From positions 1 through 6,043 of the forward strand of contig CAMWWR010000125.1 of assembly GCA_947178045.1 (NCBI GenBank): DNA of 6,043 bases, written 5' to 3'. Origin of the DNA: an uncultured Clostridia bacterium (GTDB taxonomy: Bacteria; Bacillota; Clostridia; Lachnospirales; Lachnospiraceae). Shown in pieces: positions 1 to 6,043 of this stretch (its first letter is position 1; every line of letters starts with the position of its first letter). The position numbers and the translations under genes are program-made. Below the pieces are notes generated by a model. The model saw only the letters and a program-made list of their open reading frames with translations, did no database searches and was not told the origin of the DNA.

Positions 1-37
1 AATCCTCTGTAAAGAGGCTTTGCATCCTGCGAAAGCT

Positions 38-68
38 AAGGAAGCGCTGATTAAATCAGCGCTTCCTT
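38..68. repeat. Perfect 31-bp palindrome at the 3' end of the phosphoesterase gene; possible terminator
   Basis: Two perfectly complementary 15-base arms (AAGGAAGCGCTGATT at 38-52 and its reverse complement at 54-68) flank a single central A at 53. As RNA this would form a 12-14 bp hairpin with a loop of a few A/U bases. The last base of the phosphoesterase TGA stop (70-68) is the first base of the palindrome on the minus strand. The position suits a transcription terminator or 3' stabilising hairpin. However, the downstream minus-strand sequence (CTTAGCTTTCGC) is not a clean U-run, so factor-independent termination is uncertain. A near-identical copy lies at 5456-5486, and the two share 17 bases on the plus strand, CTAAGGAAGCGCTGATT (36-52 and 5454-5470). 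It could equally be a dispersed REP/MITE-like palindromic unit. Confidence 0.8.
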
Positions 69-1945
69 CAATAATCGAGCTGCTCCAGCCGGTATGTCCC
101 ATCCTGTGACAGAACAATCAGCGTCGCGCCTCTTTGCTCTGTCTTCTGAGCAATTCCCGGGTAGGCAATATAGTCGATGGACTTCGAGTAGACCAGATCC
201 ACACCCCTGTAGCGGACCGCCATATTGTTCAGGTGGTCGTGCCCCACAAAGACGGCCTGTGTGCTTCCCTTCTCCAGTATGGCGTCAAAAAATCCGGTAT
301 CCCGGTCCGGATGGCAGACGCCCTCCCCGTTTTCCCCGAAGAGATAAACGGCGTCCGGACTGCCGTTTTTCAGCGCTTCCTGCGCGTCGGCGAACGCCCG
401 GAACGGGATGTGCATAAACACAAAGGACGGTACGACCCTTCCCTCCTCCTCCGAAACCGAATCGATCGTTTCCGCATACCACCGGATCTGATCCTCGTGA
501 ACGGAATCATACTCGTTGATTCTGCTCGTCCTCTCCACATAGTCGTTGGAATCGATCAGGAAAACAAGGCGGTTCAGACTGCGGTCGGCATTCTCAATGC
601 GAAGATACTGGTTGTACCTGCCGTATATATCCGGCTGCCGGTCCGTGTAGAGCATCGGGCAGTCCGGCTGATCCCGGAAAAACCGGAATATTCCCGTCAA
701 TTCCTCCGCGCTGTACTTTGCCACCATCTCCGTGTCGTGGTTTCCGTACACCATCGCCCACGGAATCCCGATGTTATTCATAAACTTGCAAAACTGATAG
801 ATGGGAACAAGATTATCATTGCTGAAGGTATGCAGCGGAATCGGGAATACGATATCGCCCGTGACAATGATCAGATCGGGCTGGGCCTCCCTGATCAGGG
901 CATAGCAGGCATCAAACGCCTTCCGGTCCGTGCCGATCGTCGTGATGCTTGCGCAGATATGAATGTCTGTCAGCTGCAGGATCCGGAATTCCTCATTCTG
1001 TCCCGTCACCGTGTAGACCCCGGTCTCCTGGTCACAGGTAAAGCTGCTGCTGTGCGCAAAGCCCTCGTAATCCAGGCTGCCAATATACGCATCATTATAA
1101 TCCGACCCGCTCTGTATGATAAAAAAGTACAGCCATACAACGACGCAGATCGCGCATACATTCAGGAAACGCGTCGTGACACGCCTCGCGCCGAGGCTCG
1201 CATAGCGGCGGAACGGGTTATTTACGACAAAGCGCAGGATGAAGTTGATCGCTGCCAGGACGGGGAGCGGCGCATACATGCGGAAATTTTTGTACAGGAG
1301 GCTTACGGTGAAATATGCCCCGAACACCACAACCCAGTAGACAAGCCACTTTGCCAGCGCCCTTCCCGCCTCCGCGCGGCGGTCAAAGCTCTCTTCTCTG
1401 CCCGCGGCTTCGACACGGCAGAGGGTGATCTTTTTATATGCTCTCCGCTTCCAGAAAAGGAACATGGTAAAAAATGCTCCGCCGGCAGCCAGTATTCCCC
1501 CGATATAAAAACTGTCGTCCAGATACCGGTAGGGAATGCAATAAGGGACAAGCCCGCTGAAAACAAAGCCTCCGATCCAAAAAAGAGCCGCAGCCGCAAT
1601 CCTTTTTCTTCCTGTCACGGCATATTTCTGAAAATATTCCGCCGCCTCCGGGCCGGCCTCAAACTCCGGCCCCCACTGTCTCAACCGCCTGCCCAAAAAC
1701 GCGCAGACCGGAAGGAAGAAAAGTCCCGCAATAAATGCTGCACGCACGACCGGCAGTCCTGTACCGGCCAGATGCACCCCCTTTACCTGGAGCAGCACGG
1801 CAATCCCGTACCACAGAACGAGGCTCAGACCAGCCGCCGCCAGTCCGGCGGAGGCTGCGAAATAAGAGATCGACGCCAAAAGCTTCTCCACTCCCCGGAT
1901 ATCCAGCGGCTCCGCACCCTGATTTTCCCTTTCCTGTTCCTCCAT
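68..1945 (-). CDS. Multi-pass membrane protein with C-terminal calcineurin-like metallophosphoesterase domain
   Basis: The product is 625 aa. Residues 1-280 hold about seven hydrophobic segments (roughly 27-52, 64-84, 115-135, 146-165, 198-217, 226-241, 260-278). Residues 318-625 form a dinuclear-metal phosphoesterase domain with every signature present: DIH (D327, H329), GD (363-364), GNHD (401-404), H512 in FMHIPF, and GHDH (568-571). The layout around GNHDTE and the late VFVGHDH block resembles the Dcr2/purple-acid-phosphatase-like branch. Basic residues cluster in loops 85-114, 166-197 and 243-259. By the positive-inside rule these are cytoplasmic, which puts the catalytic domain outside the membrane. 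The ATG at 1945 follows GAGGAG-type sites, one about 10 nt upstream and another very close. The gene starts 35 bp after the permease stop with no terminator between them, so it is probably cotranscribed. Hydrolysis of a phosphoester is a family-level prediction; the substrate is unknown. The active site looks intact. Confidence 0.92.
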   Translation of the reverse strand: MEEQERENQGAEPLDIRGVEKLLASISYFAASAGLAAAGLSLVLWYGIAVLLQVKGVHLAGTGLPVVRAAFIAGLFFLPVCAFLGRRLRQWGPEFEAGPEAAEYFQKYAVTGRKRIAAAALFWIGGFVFSGLVPYCIPYRYLDDSFYIGGILAAGGAFFTMFLFWKRRAYKKITLCRVEAAGREESFDRRAEAGRALAKWLVYWVVVFGAYFTVSLLYKNFRMYAPLPVLAAINFILRFVVNNPFRRYASLGARRVTTRFLNVCAICVVVWLYFFIIQSGSDYNDAYIGSLDYEGFAHSSSFTCDQETGVYTVTGQNEEFRILQLTDIHICASITTIGTDRKAFDACYALIREAQPDLIIVTGDIVFPIPLHTFSNDNLVPIYQFCKFMNNIGIPWAMVYGNHDTEMVAKYSAEELTGIFRFFRDQPDCPMLYTDRQPDIYGRYNQYLRIENADRSLNRLVFLIDSNDYVERTSRINEYDSVHEDQIRWYAETIDSVSEEEGRVVPSFVFMHIPFRAFADAQEALKNGSPDAVYLFGENGEGVCHPDRDTGFFDAILEKGSTQAVFVGHDHLNNMAVRYRGVDLVYSKSIDYIAYPGIAQKTEQRGATLIVLSQDGTYRLEQLDY

Positions 1946-1947
1946 TG

Positions 1948-1961
1948 CTCCTCGCCCTCCT
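1948..1961 (-). promoter_or_regulatory. Ribosome binding region of the phosphoesterase gene, with two overlapping options
   Basis: On the minus strand the short gap after the permease stop contains AGGAGG (1961-1956), 10 nt before the ATG at 1945, and GAGGAG (1953-1948), only 2 nt before it. The first is slightly far and the second too close, so the upstream motif is the likelier site. An ATG at 1964 lies in a different frame and does not lead into the phosphoesterase. Confidence 0.6.
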
Positions 1962-1980
1962 CATAATCTTCGTATAAGCC

Positions 1981-4614
1981 TCAGAAATTCTCCTGCTTCA
2001 GCACATCAATCACATTTTCCTTCTTCATGCGCCCTATCGTATACAGCATCGTGACGAACACTACCCCGAAAATACTTCCGATCGCGATCAGGATGGACTG
2101 TACCGGCAGGTAAAAGTCAAAAATGACATCCTTGCGGAAAAAGTAGTACATCACCGCCGCGACAAGCACGCTTGCCGGAAGGCCGAAAAGCACCGCTTTT
2201 CCCCCGTACAGCAGGCACTCAAGATTCATCATGCGCTGCAGTCCCCCCTGCGTCATGCCCACCGTCTTCAGCATGGCAAATTCCTTCTGCCTCAGTTTCA
2301 GACCGCTGGAGATCGTGCTGAACACATTGGCCATGGAAATCACCGCAATCATGATAATGAATCCGTTCGCCAGCAGCTTTAACAGAAAAATAAGATTGCG
2401 GTCGCCGGCCTGCCGCTCTGCCTGGTCGTACACCGTGCTGTCCGGATACTTTGCTCCCAAAAGCTCCTTGAGCTCCTCCGTGGTTTTGCGGTGATTCGCC
2501 GTATTCAGGCAGAAGGTCAGAGAACTGTCCGCCGTTTCTTTGAGCCCAAGCTCCTTTGCCACGCTCTCCGGCAGCATAACGCTCAGATTCCAGTTGTCGT
2601 TGCATCCTGCAGCAAGACTCTCCGCATAGTACCCTGCAGTAAATTCAACGATATTTGCCTTATAATCCTCCATGTAGAAATTCGATGCCAGATCCACATA
2701 GAACCTGCCGTCCTCCTCCAGCAATCCCTCGATCAGCTTCGTGTTTCCGCTCTTTCTGTCAATCGCCTTAAAGCTGTTATTAACAATAACCGTCAGGTTT
2801 TCCGTATCCAGAAAACGCTCCTCCTCCAGGCCATGCTCCCTGCAAAAGGCGGAAAAGCTCTCATCATCCACCACACTGATTCCCACAGAGCTCTTATTCT
2901 TACCAACAGCATCCTCCAGGCTCTCCCGGAACTCCCGGGTCACATGGCTCTCGTTCTCCTCGAGAGGCATTCTGCAGCCGATGTAGGTCGGCTGCACCAC
3001 ACTCTCCACTCCCGTCTGGCCGCGGAGTATTTCCGCGAGCTCTTGCCGTTCCTCCTCCGACAGGCGCTTCTCCGGCAGTATCTGAACCAGTACATCATAA
3101 TTGGAAGCTTTATATTCCGCCTGTACTACGGTCATCATATAGCTGGAAAAGGCGTTGATGGACACGAACAGAACCATACTCAAAAACAGTGCGACCGTAG
3201 TGACGCGATATCGCTTGCGGTTGCGCCCGGAGTATATGACCGCCAGCGTTCCCTCATAGCCGAACAGCGCTTCCACCAGCCTTGGCACCTTCTTCTGTTT
3301 TCCGGAATAGTGAAATTCCCGGCTCTGCCGGATGGCCTCGATCGCCGTCACTTTGGTTGCGCGTTTGGCCGGGATCCACGCCGATACCAGCACCGTGAGG
3401 ATCGCCACCAGCACGGCCAGCAGCACGGCCGGAAGCCATACATACAGATGCGGCTTCACCGAAAACTCCATCAGCTCCGCCACCATCGTCCCGGCGGCCT
3501 TCAGCACGGCCGCCACGATGGCAATGCCTGCGAACACTCCAAGGAATGTGCCGATCCCGCCGACTATAGCCGCCTCATACAGCACACTCCCGCGGATCTG
3601 CTTTCTGGTCGCCCCGATGGACGAAAGCAGACCGAACTGCTTCGTGCGCTCTCCCACCGATATGGCAAAGGCATTGTAGATCAGCATTACCGAGCCCACC
3701 AGGATAATAAACAGCAGAATCACAACCACCGCTATTACCGCAGTGCTCTCCCCCGTCGCGCTGATGCGGACGCCGTAGAGGCTGAGCAGGCCGAGGTTGA
3801 CTGACAGCTGCCGTCCGTTATAGTCGTACATAAGCCGCAGCTTATCGTATACCCCGTGAAATTTATTATTCCCCACTCCCGGAATCTGAAACCACACCGA
3901 AAAACGGTTGCAGCCGTCCTCGACCACTTCCCCGTTCCACCAGGTCAGAGCCGTATATCCCGGCATATCGCCCGACGCTGCGCCGATGCCGGTGTTCGTC
4001 GCCTCATAAAAGCCGACCACGGTATAGCTCAGGCTCTGCAGCTGCCGGAGTACCTCTTCTCTGTCCTCCGCGCTGGAAAAGCCCTCCGCATTCGTCCCAT
4101 AGGAAACATGCTGCCAGAGCACCTGCCCGTCCTTTTGCCTGAGTCCCACCTCAAGCGCCATAACACTGCCGGTCTGACAGCCTCCGTCCACAGCTCTTCG
4201 GAAGCTTTCGGGCAGCAGGAGCTCTCCCTCGCCCTCCGGCAGCCGCCCTTCGGTCAAATGGACGCCCATGTGCTCATAATACTTCTGCTCCACACCCTGC
4301 AGATATAAATAGGGCTTGTCATGGGCAGCGCCCTCGATCCGGGCGTAGCCGATGCTTTTTGCCAGAACCGCATTTTCCGTGTCCGGTTCCATGCGGATCG
4401 CCTGTACATCCTGCCCGGTCCCGTTGGTTATGCCCAAATGCCAGTCTCCGTTCTCATAAATATAGCCCTCCTGCATATAGCGGTACAGGCTGGTTCCAAG
4501 GGTTGCCAGCGCCACGATCAGCGCCGCCGACATCATAATCCCGAGGATGGTCACGATCGTTCTCGTGCGGTTTTTCCGCAAACTTTTTCCTGCATACGAT
4601 AATAACGGGCTCAT
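1981..4614 (-). CDS. ABC transporter permease with two FtsX-like halves
   Basis: This is the 877-aa membrane subunit of an ABC transporter, partner of the ATPase encoded just upstream. About eight membrane segments fall into two matching sets of four: 20-45, 292-317, 345-371 and 391-414, then 471-494, 741-768, 802-826 and 838-861. In each half a long loop of about 245 residues (46-290 and 495-740) follows the first segment and should lie outside the cell. FtsX/MacB-type signatures are clear: SVGERTKQFGLLSSIGATRKQ at about 319-339, and its counterpart LRQKEFAMLKTVGMTQ at 774-789. Each half ends with a family-typical tail (VTAIEAIRQ; NVIDVLKQENF). Eight segments in two similar halves differ from the ten-segment BceB type. 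FtsX-type permeases usually work by conformational change on peptides, lipids or envelope-bound compounds; the substrate here cannot be read from sequence. The ATG overlaps the ATPase stop (ATGA) and has GAGGTG at 4625-4620, 5 nt upstream. Confidence 0.95.
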   Translation of the reverse strand: MSPLLSYAGKSLRKNRTRTIVTILGIMMSAALIVALATLGTSLYRYMQEGYIYENGDWHLGITNGTGQDVQAIRMEPDTENAVLAKSIGYARIEGAAHDKPYLYLQGVEQKYYEHMGVHLTEGRLPEGEGELLLPESFRRAVDGGCQTGSVMALEVGLRQKDGQVLWQHVSYGTNAEGFSSAEDREEVLRQLQSLSYTVVGFYEATNTGIGAASGDMPGYTALTWWNGEVVEDGCNRFSVWFQIPGVGNNKFHGVYDKLRLMYDYNGRQLSVNLGLLSLYGVRISATGESTAVIAVVVILLFIILVGSVMLIYNAFAISVGERTKQFGLLSSIGATRKQIRGSVLYEAAIVGGIGTFLGVFAGIAIVAAVLKAAGTMVAELMEFSVKPHLYVWLPAVLLAVLVAILTVLVSAWIPAKRATKVTAIEAIRQSREFHYSGKQKKVPRLVEALFGYEGTLAVIYSGRNRKRYRVTTVALFLSMVLFVSINAFSSYMMTVVQAEYKASNYDVLVQILPEKRLSEEERQELAEILRGQTGVESVVQPTYIGCRMPLEENESHVTREFRESLEDAVGKNKSSVGISVVDDESFSAFCREHGLEEERFLDTENLTVIVNNSFKAIDRKSGNTKLIEGLLEEDGRFYVDLASNFYMEDYKANIVEFTAGYYAESLAAGCNDNWNLSVMLPESVAKELGLKETADSSLTFCLNTANHRKTTEELKELLGAKYPDSTVYDQAERQAGDRNLIFLLKLLANGFIIMIAVISMANVFSTISSGLKLRQKEFAMLKTVGMTQGGLQRMMNLECLLYGGKAVLFGLPASVLVAAVMYYFFRKDVIFDFYLPVQSILIAIGSIFGVVFVTMLYTIGRMKKENVIDVLKQENF

Positions 4615-5294
4615 CCGATCACCTCATCTCTGATTACTCTGCCGTCCTCGATGGCGAGAATGCGGTCCGCCTGCAGAGCGATATTTTCGTCATGGGTGAT
4701 CATGATCAGAGTCTGATTAAATTTTCGGTTGGACATCTTTAACAGCTCCATGATCTCGTGACTGTTTTTCGAATCCAGATTTCCCGTCGGCTCGTCCGCC
4801 AGCACGATGGCCGGGGAGTTCATCAGCGCGCGCCCGATGGAGACCCGCTGCTGCTGCCCACCGGAAAGCTGGCTCGGTAGATGATGCTCCCTTCCGTTTA
4901 AGCCGAGCACCTCCTTGAGCTCGGACAGCCTTCTTTTGTTGACCCTCCGCTTATCCAGCCGCACGGGCAGCACCATGTTCTCCACCACGTCCAGCACCGG
5001 GATCAGATTGTAGAACTGATAGATCAGCCCCACCTGCCGTCTGCGGAAAATTGCCAGCTGCGTATCGTCCTGCGTATATACATCACAGCCGTTCATGTAC
5101 ACCTTTCCGGAGGAAGGCCGGTCCACGCCCCCCAGAATGTGCAGCAATGTCGACTTGCCGGAGCCGGACGGCCCTATAATCGCCAGAAATTCTCCCTGCT
5201 CCACCGAAAAGGATACGTCGTCCAGCGCCCGCACCTGGTTTTCCTCCCCGCCGTAAATCTTGGAAACATGCTCTACCCGCAAAATCTCCGCCAT
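4611..5294 (-). CDS. ABC transporter ATP-binding protein (MacB/LolD/BceA class)
   Basis: This is the 227-aa cytoplasmic ATPase that powers the permease encoded next. All nucleotide-binding motifs are intact: Walker [10 protein letters not shown] (41-49), Q-loop Q93 in YQFYNL, signature LSGGQQQR (143-150), Walker B IVLADE (163-168), D-loop NLDS (172-175) and switch histidine H201 in MITHDE. The [11 protein letters not shown] block and the length are typical of ATPases paired with FtsX-like permeases. The ATG at 5294 is chosen because AAAGGTGG lies 7 nt upstream and the conserved fold begins at once ([16 protein letters not shown]). A longer in-frame reading from a TTG at 5339 would add 15 unconserved residues and has no good binding site. 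The stop overlaps the permease start by 4 bp, implying translational coupling. An extended -10 promoter lies about 90 bp upstream. Confidence 0.96.
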   Translation of the reverse strand: MAEILRVEHVSKIYGGEENQVRALDDVSFSVEQGEFLAIIGPSGSGKSTLLHILGGVDRPSSGKVYMNGCDVYTQDDTQLAIFRRRQVGLIYQFYNLIPVLDVVENMVLPVRLDKRRVNKRRLSELKEVLGLNGREHHLPSQLSGGQQQRVSIGRALMNSPAIVLADEPTGNLDSKNSHEIMELLKMSNRKFNQTLIMITHDENIALQADRILAIEDGRVIRDEVIG

Positions 5295-5301
5295 AACAAA
5301 T

Positions 5302-5309
5302 CCACCTTT
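5302..5309 (-). promoter_or_regulatory. Shine-Dalgarno site fixing the ATPase start
   Basis: AAAGGTGG on the minus strand lies 7 nt before the ATG at 5294. It decides between this ATG and the in-frame TTG at 5339, which has no comparable site. Confidence 0.85.
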
Positions 5310-5321
5310 CTCTGCTTTTTC

Positions 5322-5373
5322 AGGGAAACTCTGATTCAAGCGTTTTCCTGGTCCTTCGACCTGCCGTTTCCCT
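5322..5373 (-). promoter_or_regulatory. Inverted repeat in the 5' leader of the ABC operon
   Basis: The predicted untranslated leader contains an 8-bp perfect inverted repeat, AGGGAAAC (5373-5366) and GTTTCCCT (5329-5322). Inside the 36-nt interval a small hairpin GGTC-GAAG-GACC (5361-5350) can form. Together they make a possible stem with an inner hairpin between the transcription start and the ribosome binding site. No known riboswitch class was recognised and there is no U-run after the stem. A regulatory role is only a possibility. Confidence 0.35.
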
Positions 5374-5384
5374 TATCTGCATTT

Positions 5385-5393
5385 ATTATAGCA
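5385..5393 (-). promoter_or_regulatory. Extended -10 promoter of the ABC transporter/phosphoesterase operon
   Basis: The minus strand reads TGCTATAAT, a perfect TATAAT -10 hexamer (5390-5385) preceded by the extended TGn element (5393-5391). A 17-bp spacer would put the -35 at about 5413-5408, where the sequence is ACGCGC, nothing like TTGACA. A perfect extended -10 with a missing -35 is typical of an activator-dependent promoter. Transcription should start near 5378, leaving a leader of about 84 nt before the ATPase ATG. Phased 11-bp repeats lie immediately upstream. Confidence 0.75.
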
Positions 5394-5400
5394 AAGAATG

Positions 5401-5449
5401 GTGACTGGCGCGTGACGAAACCATAACAAAGTTGTCACCTTTTCGACAC
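5401..5449 (-). promoter_or_regulatory. Five GTnAC-like units at exact 11-bp spacing; candidate response-regulator binding array
   Basis: On the minus strand the pentamers GTGTC (5449-5445), GTGAC (5438-5434), GTTAT (5427-5423), GTCAC (5416-5412) and GTCAC (5405-5401) begin exactly 11 bp apart. All five keep the leading GT, four of five have A at position 4, and four of five end in C. The last two units are identical and the fourth overlaps the missing -35. The last unit ends 10 bp before TATAAT. OmpR/PhoB-family regulators bind direct repeats at about one helical turn, and pho boxes use 11-bp units that replace the -35 about 10 bp from the -10. A histidine kinase gene lies directly upstream, so its partner regulator is the natural candidate. 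The repeats are seen directly; the regulator assignment is inference. Confidence 0.55.
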
Positions 5450-5455
5450 TGCTCT

Positions 5456-5486
5456 AAGGAAGCGCTGATTTAATCAGTGCTTCCCT
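5456..5486. repeat. Imperfect 31-bp palindrome at the 3' end of the histidine kinase gene; possible terminator
   Basis: AAGGAAGCGCTGATT (5456-5470), a central T and AATCAGTGCTTCCCT (5472-5486) form a palindrome with two mismatched positions out of 15. In minus-strand RNA one mismatch becomes a G-U pair and the other an A-C mismatch. The last two bases of the kinase TAG stop (5487-5485) lie inside it. It separates the kinase transcript from the promoter of the transporter operon, which suits a terminator, but no U-run follows on the minus strand (CTTAGAGCAGTG). The left arm is identical to that of the palindrome at 38-68. Confidence 0.75.
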
Positions 5487-6043
5487 ATATTATTTGCCGG
5501 TAAAAACGGATCACGAACCTCGCTCCTCCTCCCTTTCGCTCCTCCGCCTTCACCGTTCCGTTCTGCCGGCGGATCAGATCCGCGGCCAGCGCCAGCCCGA
5601 TCCCCACGCTGCCCTCCGAGGCATGCTCGCCCCGGTAAAAACGCTCGAAGATCTTCCGCCGTTCCTCCGCGCGGATGCCGGGACCCTCATCCTCGACAAC
5701 AATTTCCGAATAGATCGCATTTTCCGCCATGGTCAGATACAGCTGGTGATCCTCGGGGGTATGCTCCACACAATTTTTCAGAATATTCAGAACGGCCTCC
5801 GCAGTCCACCGGAAATCCCCTTCAAATCCGCTGTTTTCCTGAATATCCTCAACCAGCTCCTGGTTCTTCAGCTCCATGGGAATCTCGATCTGCCGGATCA
5901 CTGCCGCCCCCAGCTTTTTAAAATCCACCCGCTCCCTGGCAAATTGCATCGTTCCCGCGTCCATGCGCGACAGCTTCAGCATAGCGGAAACCAGCCAGTC
6001 GATGCGGTTTAAAAGCTGCGTTCCGTGCTCCACATAGTCCATG
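5485..6043 (-). CDS. Two-component sensor histidine kinase, C-terminal part (5' end beyond the window)
   Basis: About 185 residues are visible. The frame is still open at the window edge, and the ATG at 6042 is probably an internal methionine. The visible part starts in the second helix of the dimerisation domain (LVSAMLKLSRMDAG, 17-30) and runs through a full HATPase_c domain. That domain has the N box around N86 and N90 (VLNILKNCVEHT), G1 box D118-G120-G122 (DEGPGI), F box IFERFYRG (131-138) and G2 box GSVGIGLAL (144-152). The H box with the phosphorylated histidine, the sensor region and any membrane segments lie upstream of the window, so the signal cannot be read. Family knowledge predicts ATP-driven autophosphorylation and transfer to a response regulator, whose gene is probably just upstream. 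Its position before an ABC transporter operon suggests it controls that operon. The TAG stop lies inside a palindrome. Confidence 0.93.
   Translation of the reverse strand, partial: MDYVEHGTQLLNRIDWLVSAMLKLSRMDAGTMQFARERVDFKKLGAAVIRQIEIPMELKNQELVEDIQENSGFEGDFRWTAEAVLNILKNCVEHTPEDHQLYLTMAENAIYSEIVVEDEGPGIRAEERRKIFERFYRGEHASEGSVGIGLALAADLIRRQNGTVKAEERKGGGARFVIRFYRQII

Noticed and set aside
4..17. Small hairpin CCTCT-GTAA-AGAGG beyond the left palindrome.
   Set aside because: A 5-bp stem is expected by chance, there is no U-run, and the flanking sequence ends at the window edge.
371..380. CAGCGCTTCC, matching the palindrome arm, inside the phosphoesterase gene; again at 3265-3274 inside the permease gene.
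   Set aside because: Both are explained by common codons for Glu-Ala-Leu (GAA GCG CTG) on the minus strand, and neither has a second arm beside it.
134..1966. A 610-codon open frame on the plus strand covering almost the whole phosphoesterase gene, and a 437-codon one at 2491-3804 over the permease.
   Set aside because: Both are codon-aligned with the real minus-strand gene, so their stops would correspond to sense TTA, CTA or TCA codons, which these genes avoid. The translations are rich in R, H, P and Q and show no recognisable domain, while the minus-strand products carry complete family motifs.
3405..3435. Short direct repeat CAGCACGGCC within the permease gene.
   Set aside because: It encodes repeated Leu-Ala-Val in a membrane helix and reflects low-complexity hydrophobic coding.
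5295..5339. A 15-residue N-terminal extension of the ATPase from a TTG at 5339.
   Set aside because: There is no ribosome binding site for the TTG. A strong one sits 7 nt before the ATG at 5294, and the extension overlaps the leader inverted repeat.
38..5486. The two palindromes as the ends of a composite mobile element carrying the ABC operon.
   Set aside because: There is no transposase or integrase between them and no target duplication visible. Their position at gene 3' ends is explained more simply as terminator-like or dispersed repeats.
5494..6012. A 172-codon plus-strand open frame opposite the histidine kinase.
   Set aside because: It is codon-aligned antisense to a kinase with all ATP-binding boxes intact, so it is a codon-bias shadow.

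Overview
The window reads as a piece of a moderately GC-rich Firmicutes (Clostridia, perhaps Lachnospiraceae-like) chromosome. The basis is strong purine-rich Shine-Dalgarno sites, compact co-directional genes, and a sensor kinase next to an FtsX-type ABC transporter, an arrangement common in that group. Codon use is GC-leaning: TTA, CTA and TCA codons are avoided over long stretches. No marker gene fixes the genus, so the taxonomy is an inference.

All four genes lie on the minus strand, so transcription runs from high to low coordinates. At the right edge (6043 down to 5485) is the C-terminal part of a two-component sensor histidine kinase. Its sensor region and phospho-accepting histidine lie outside the window. 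Its stop codon sits inside an imperfect 31-bp palindrome (5456-5486). The next 190 bp, to the ATPase start, hold a clear extended -10 promoter (TGCTATAAT). Upstream of it are five GTnAC-like units spaced exactly 11 bp apart, the layout expected for an OmpR/PhoB-type response regulator. A leader of about 80 nt with an 8-bp inverted repeat follows.

That promoter should drive three genes. The first is an ABC ATPase of the MacB/LolD/BceA class (5294-4611). The second is an 877-aa permease with two FtsX-like halves (4614-1981), joined to the ATPase by a 4-bp stop/start overlap. After a 35-bp gap comes a 625-aa protein with about seven membrane segments and a C-terminal calcineurin-like metallophosphoesterase domain (1945-68). 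The block ends in a second, perfect copy of the same palindrome (38-68), which again overlaps the stop codon.

A reasonable working model is an envelope-stress or antimicrobial-response module. The kinase and an unseen response regulator sense a signal and switch on the promoter, and the transporter acts on an envelope-active molecule. The phosphoesterase, whose catalytic domain is predicted to face outside, may act on an envelope phospho-compound. The gene families are well supported. The substrate, the signal and the link between phosphoesterase and transporter are inference. The points most worth a second look are the phased 11-bp repeats, the repeated stop-overlapping palindrome and the multi-pass membrane phosphoesterase.
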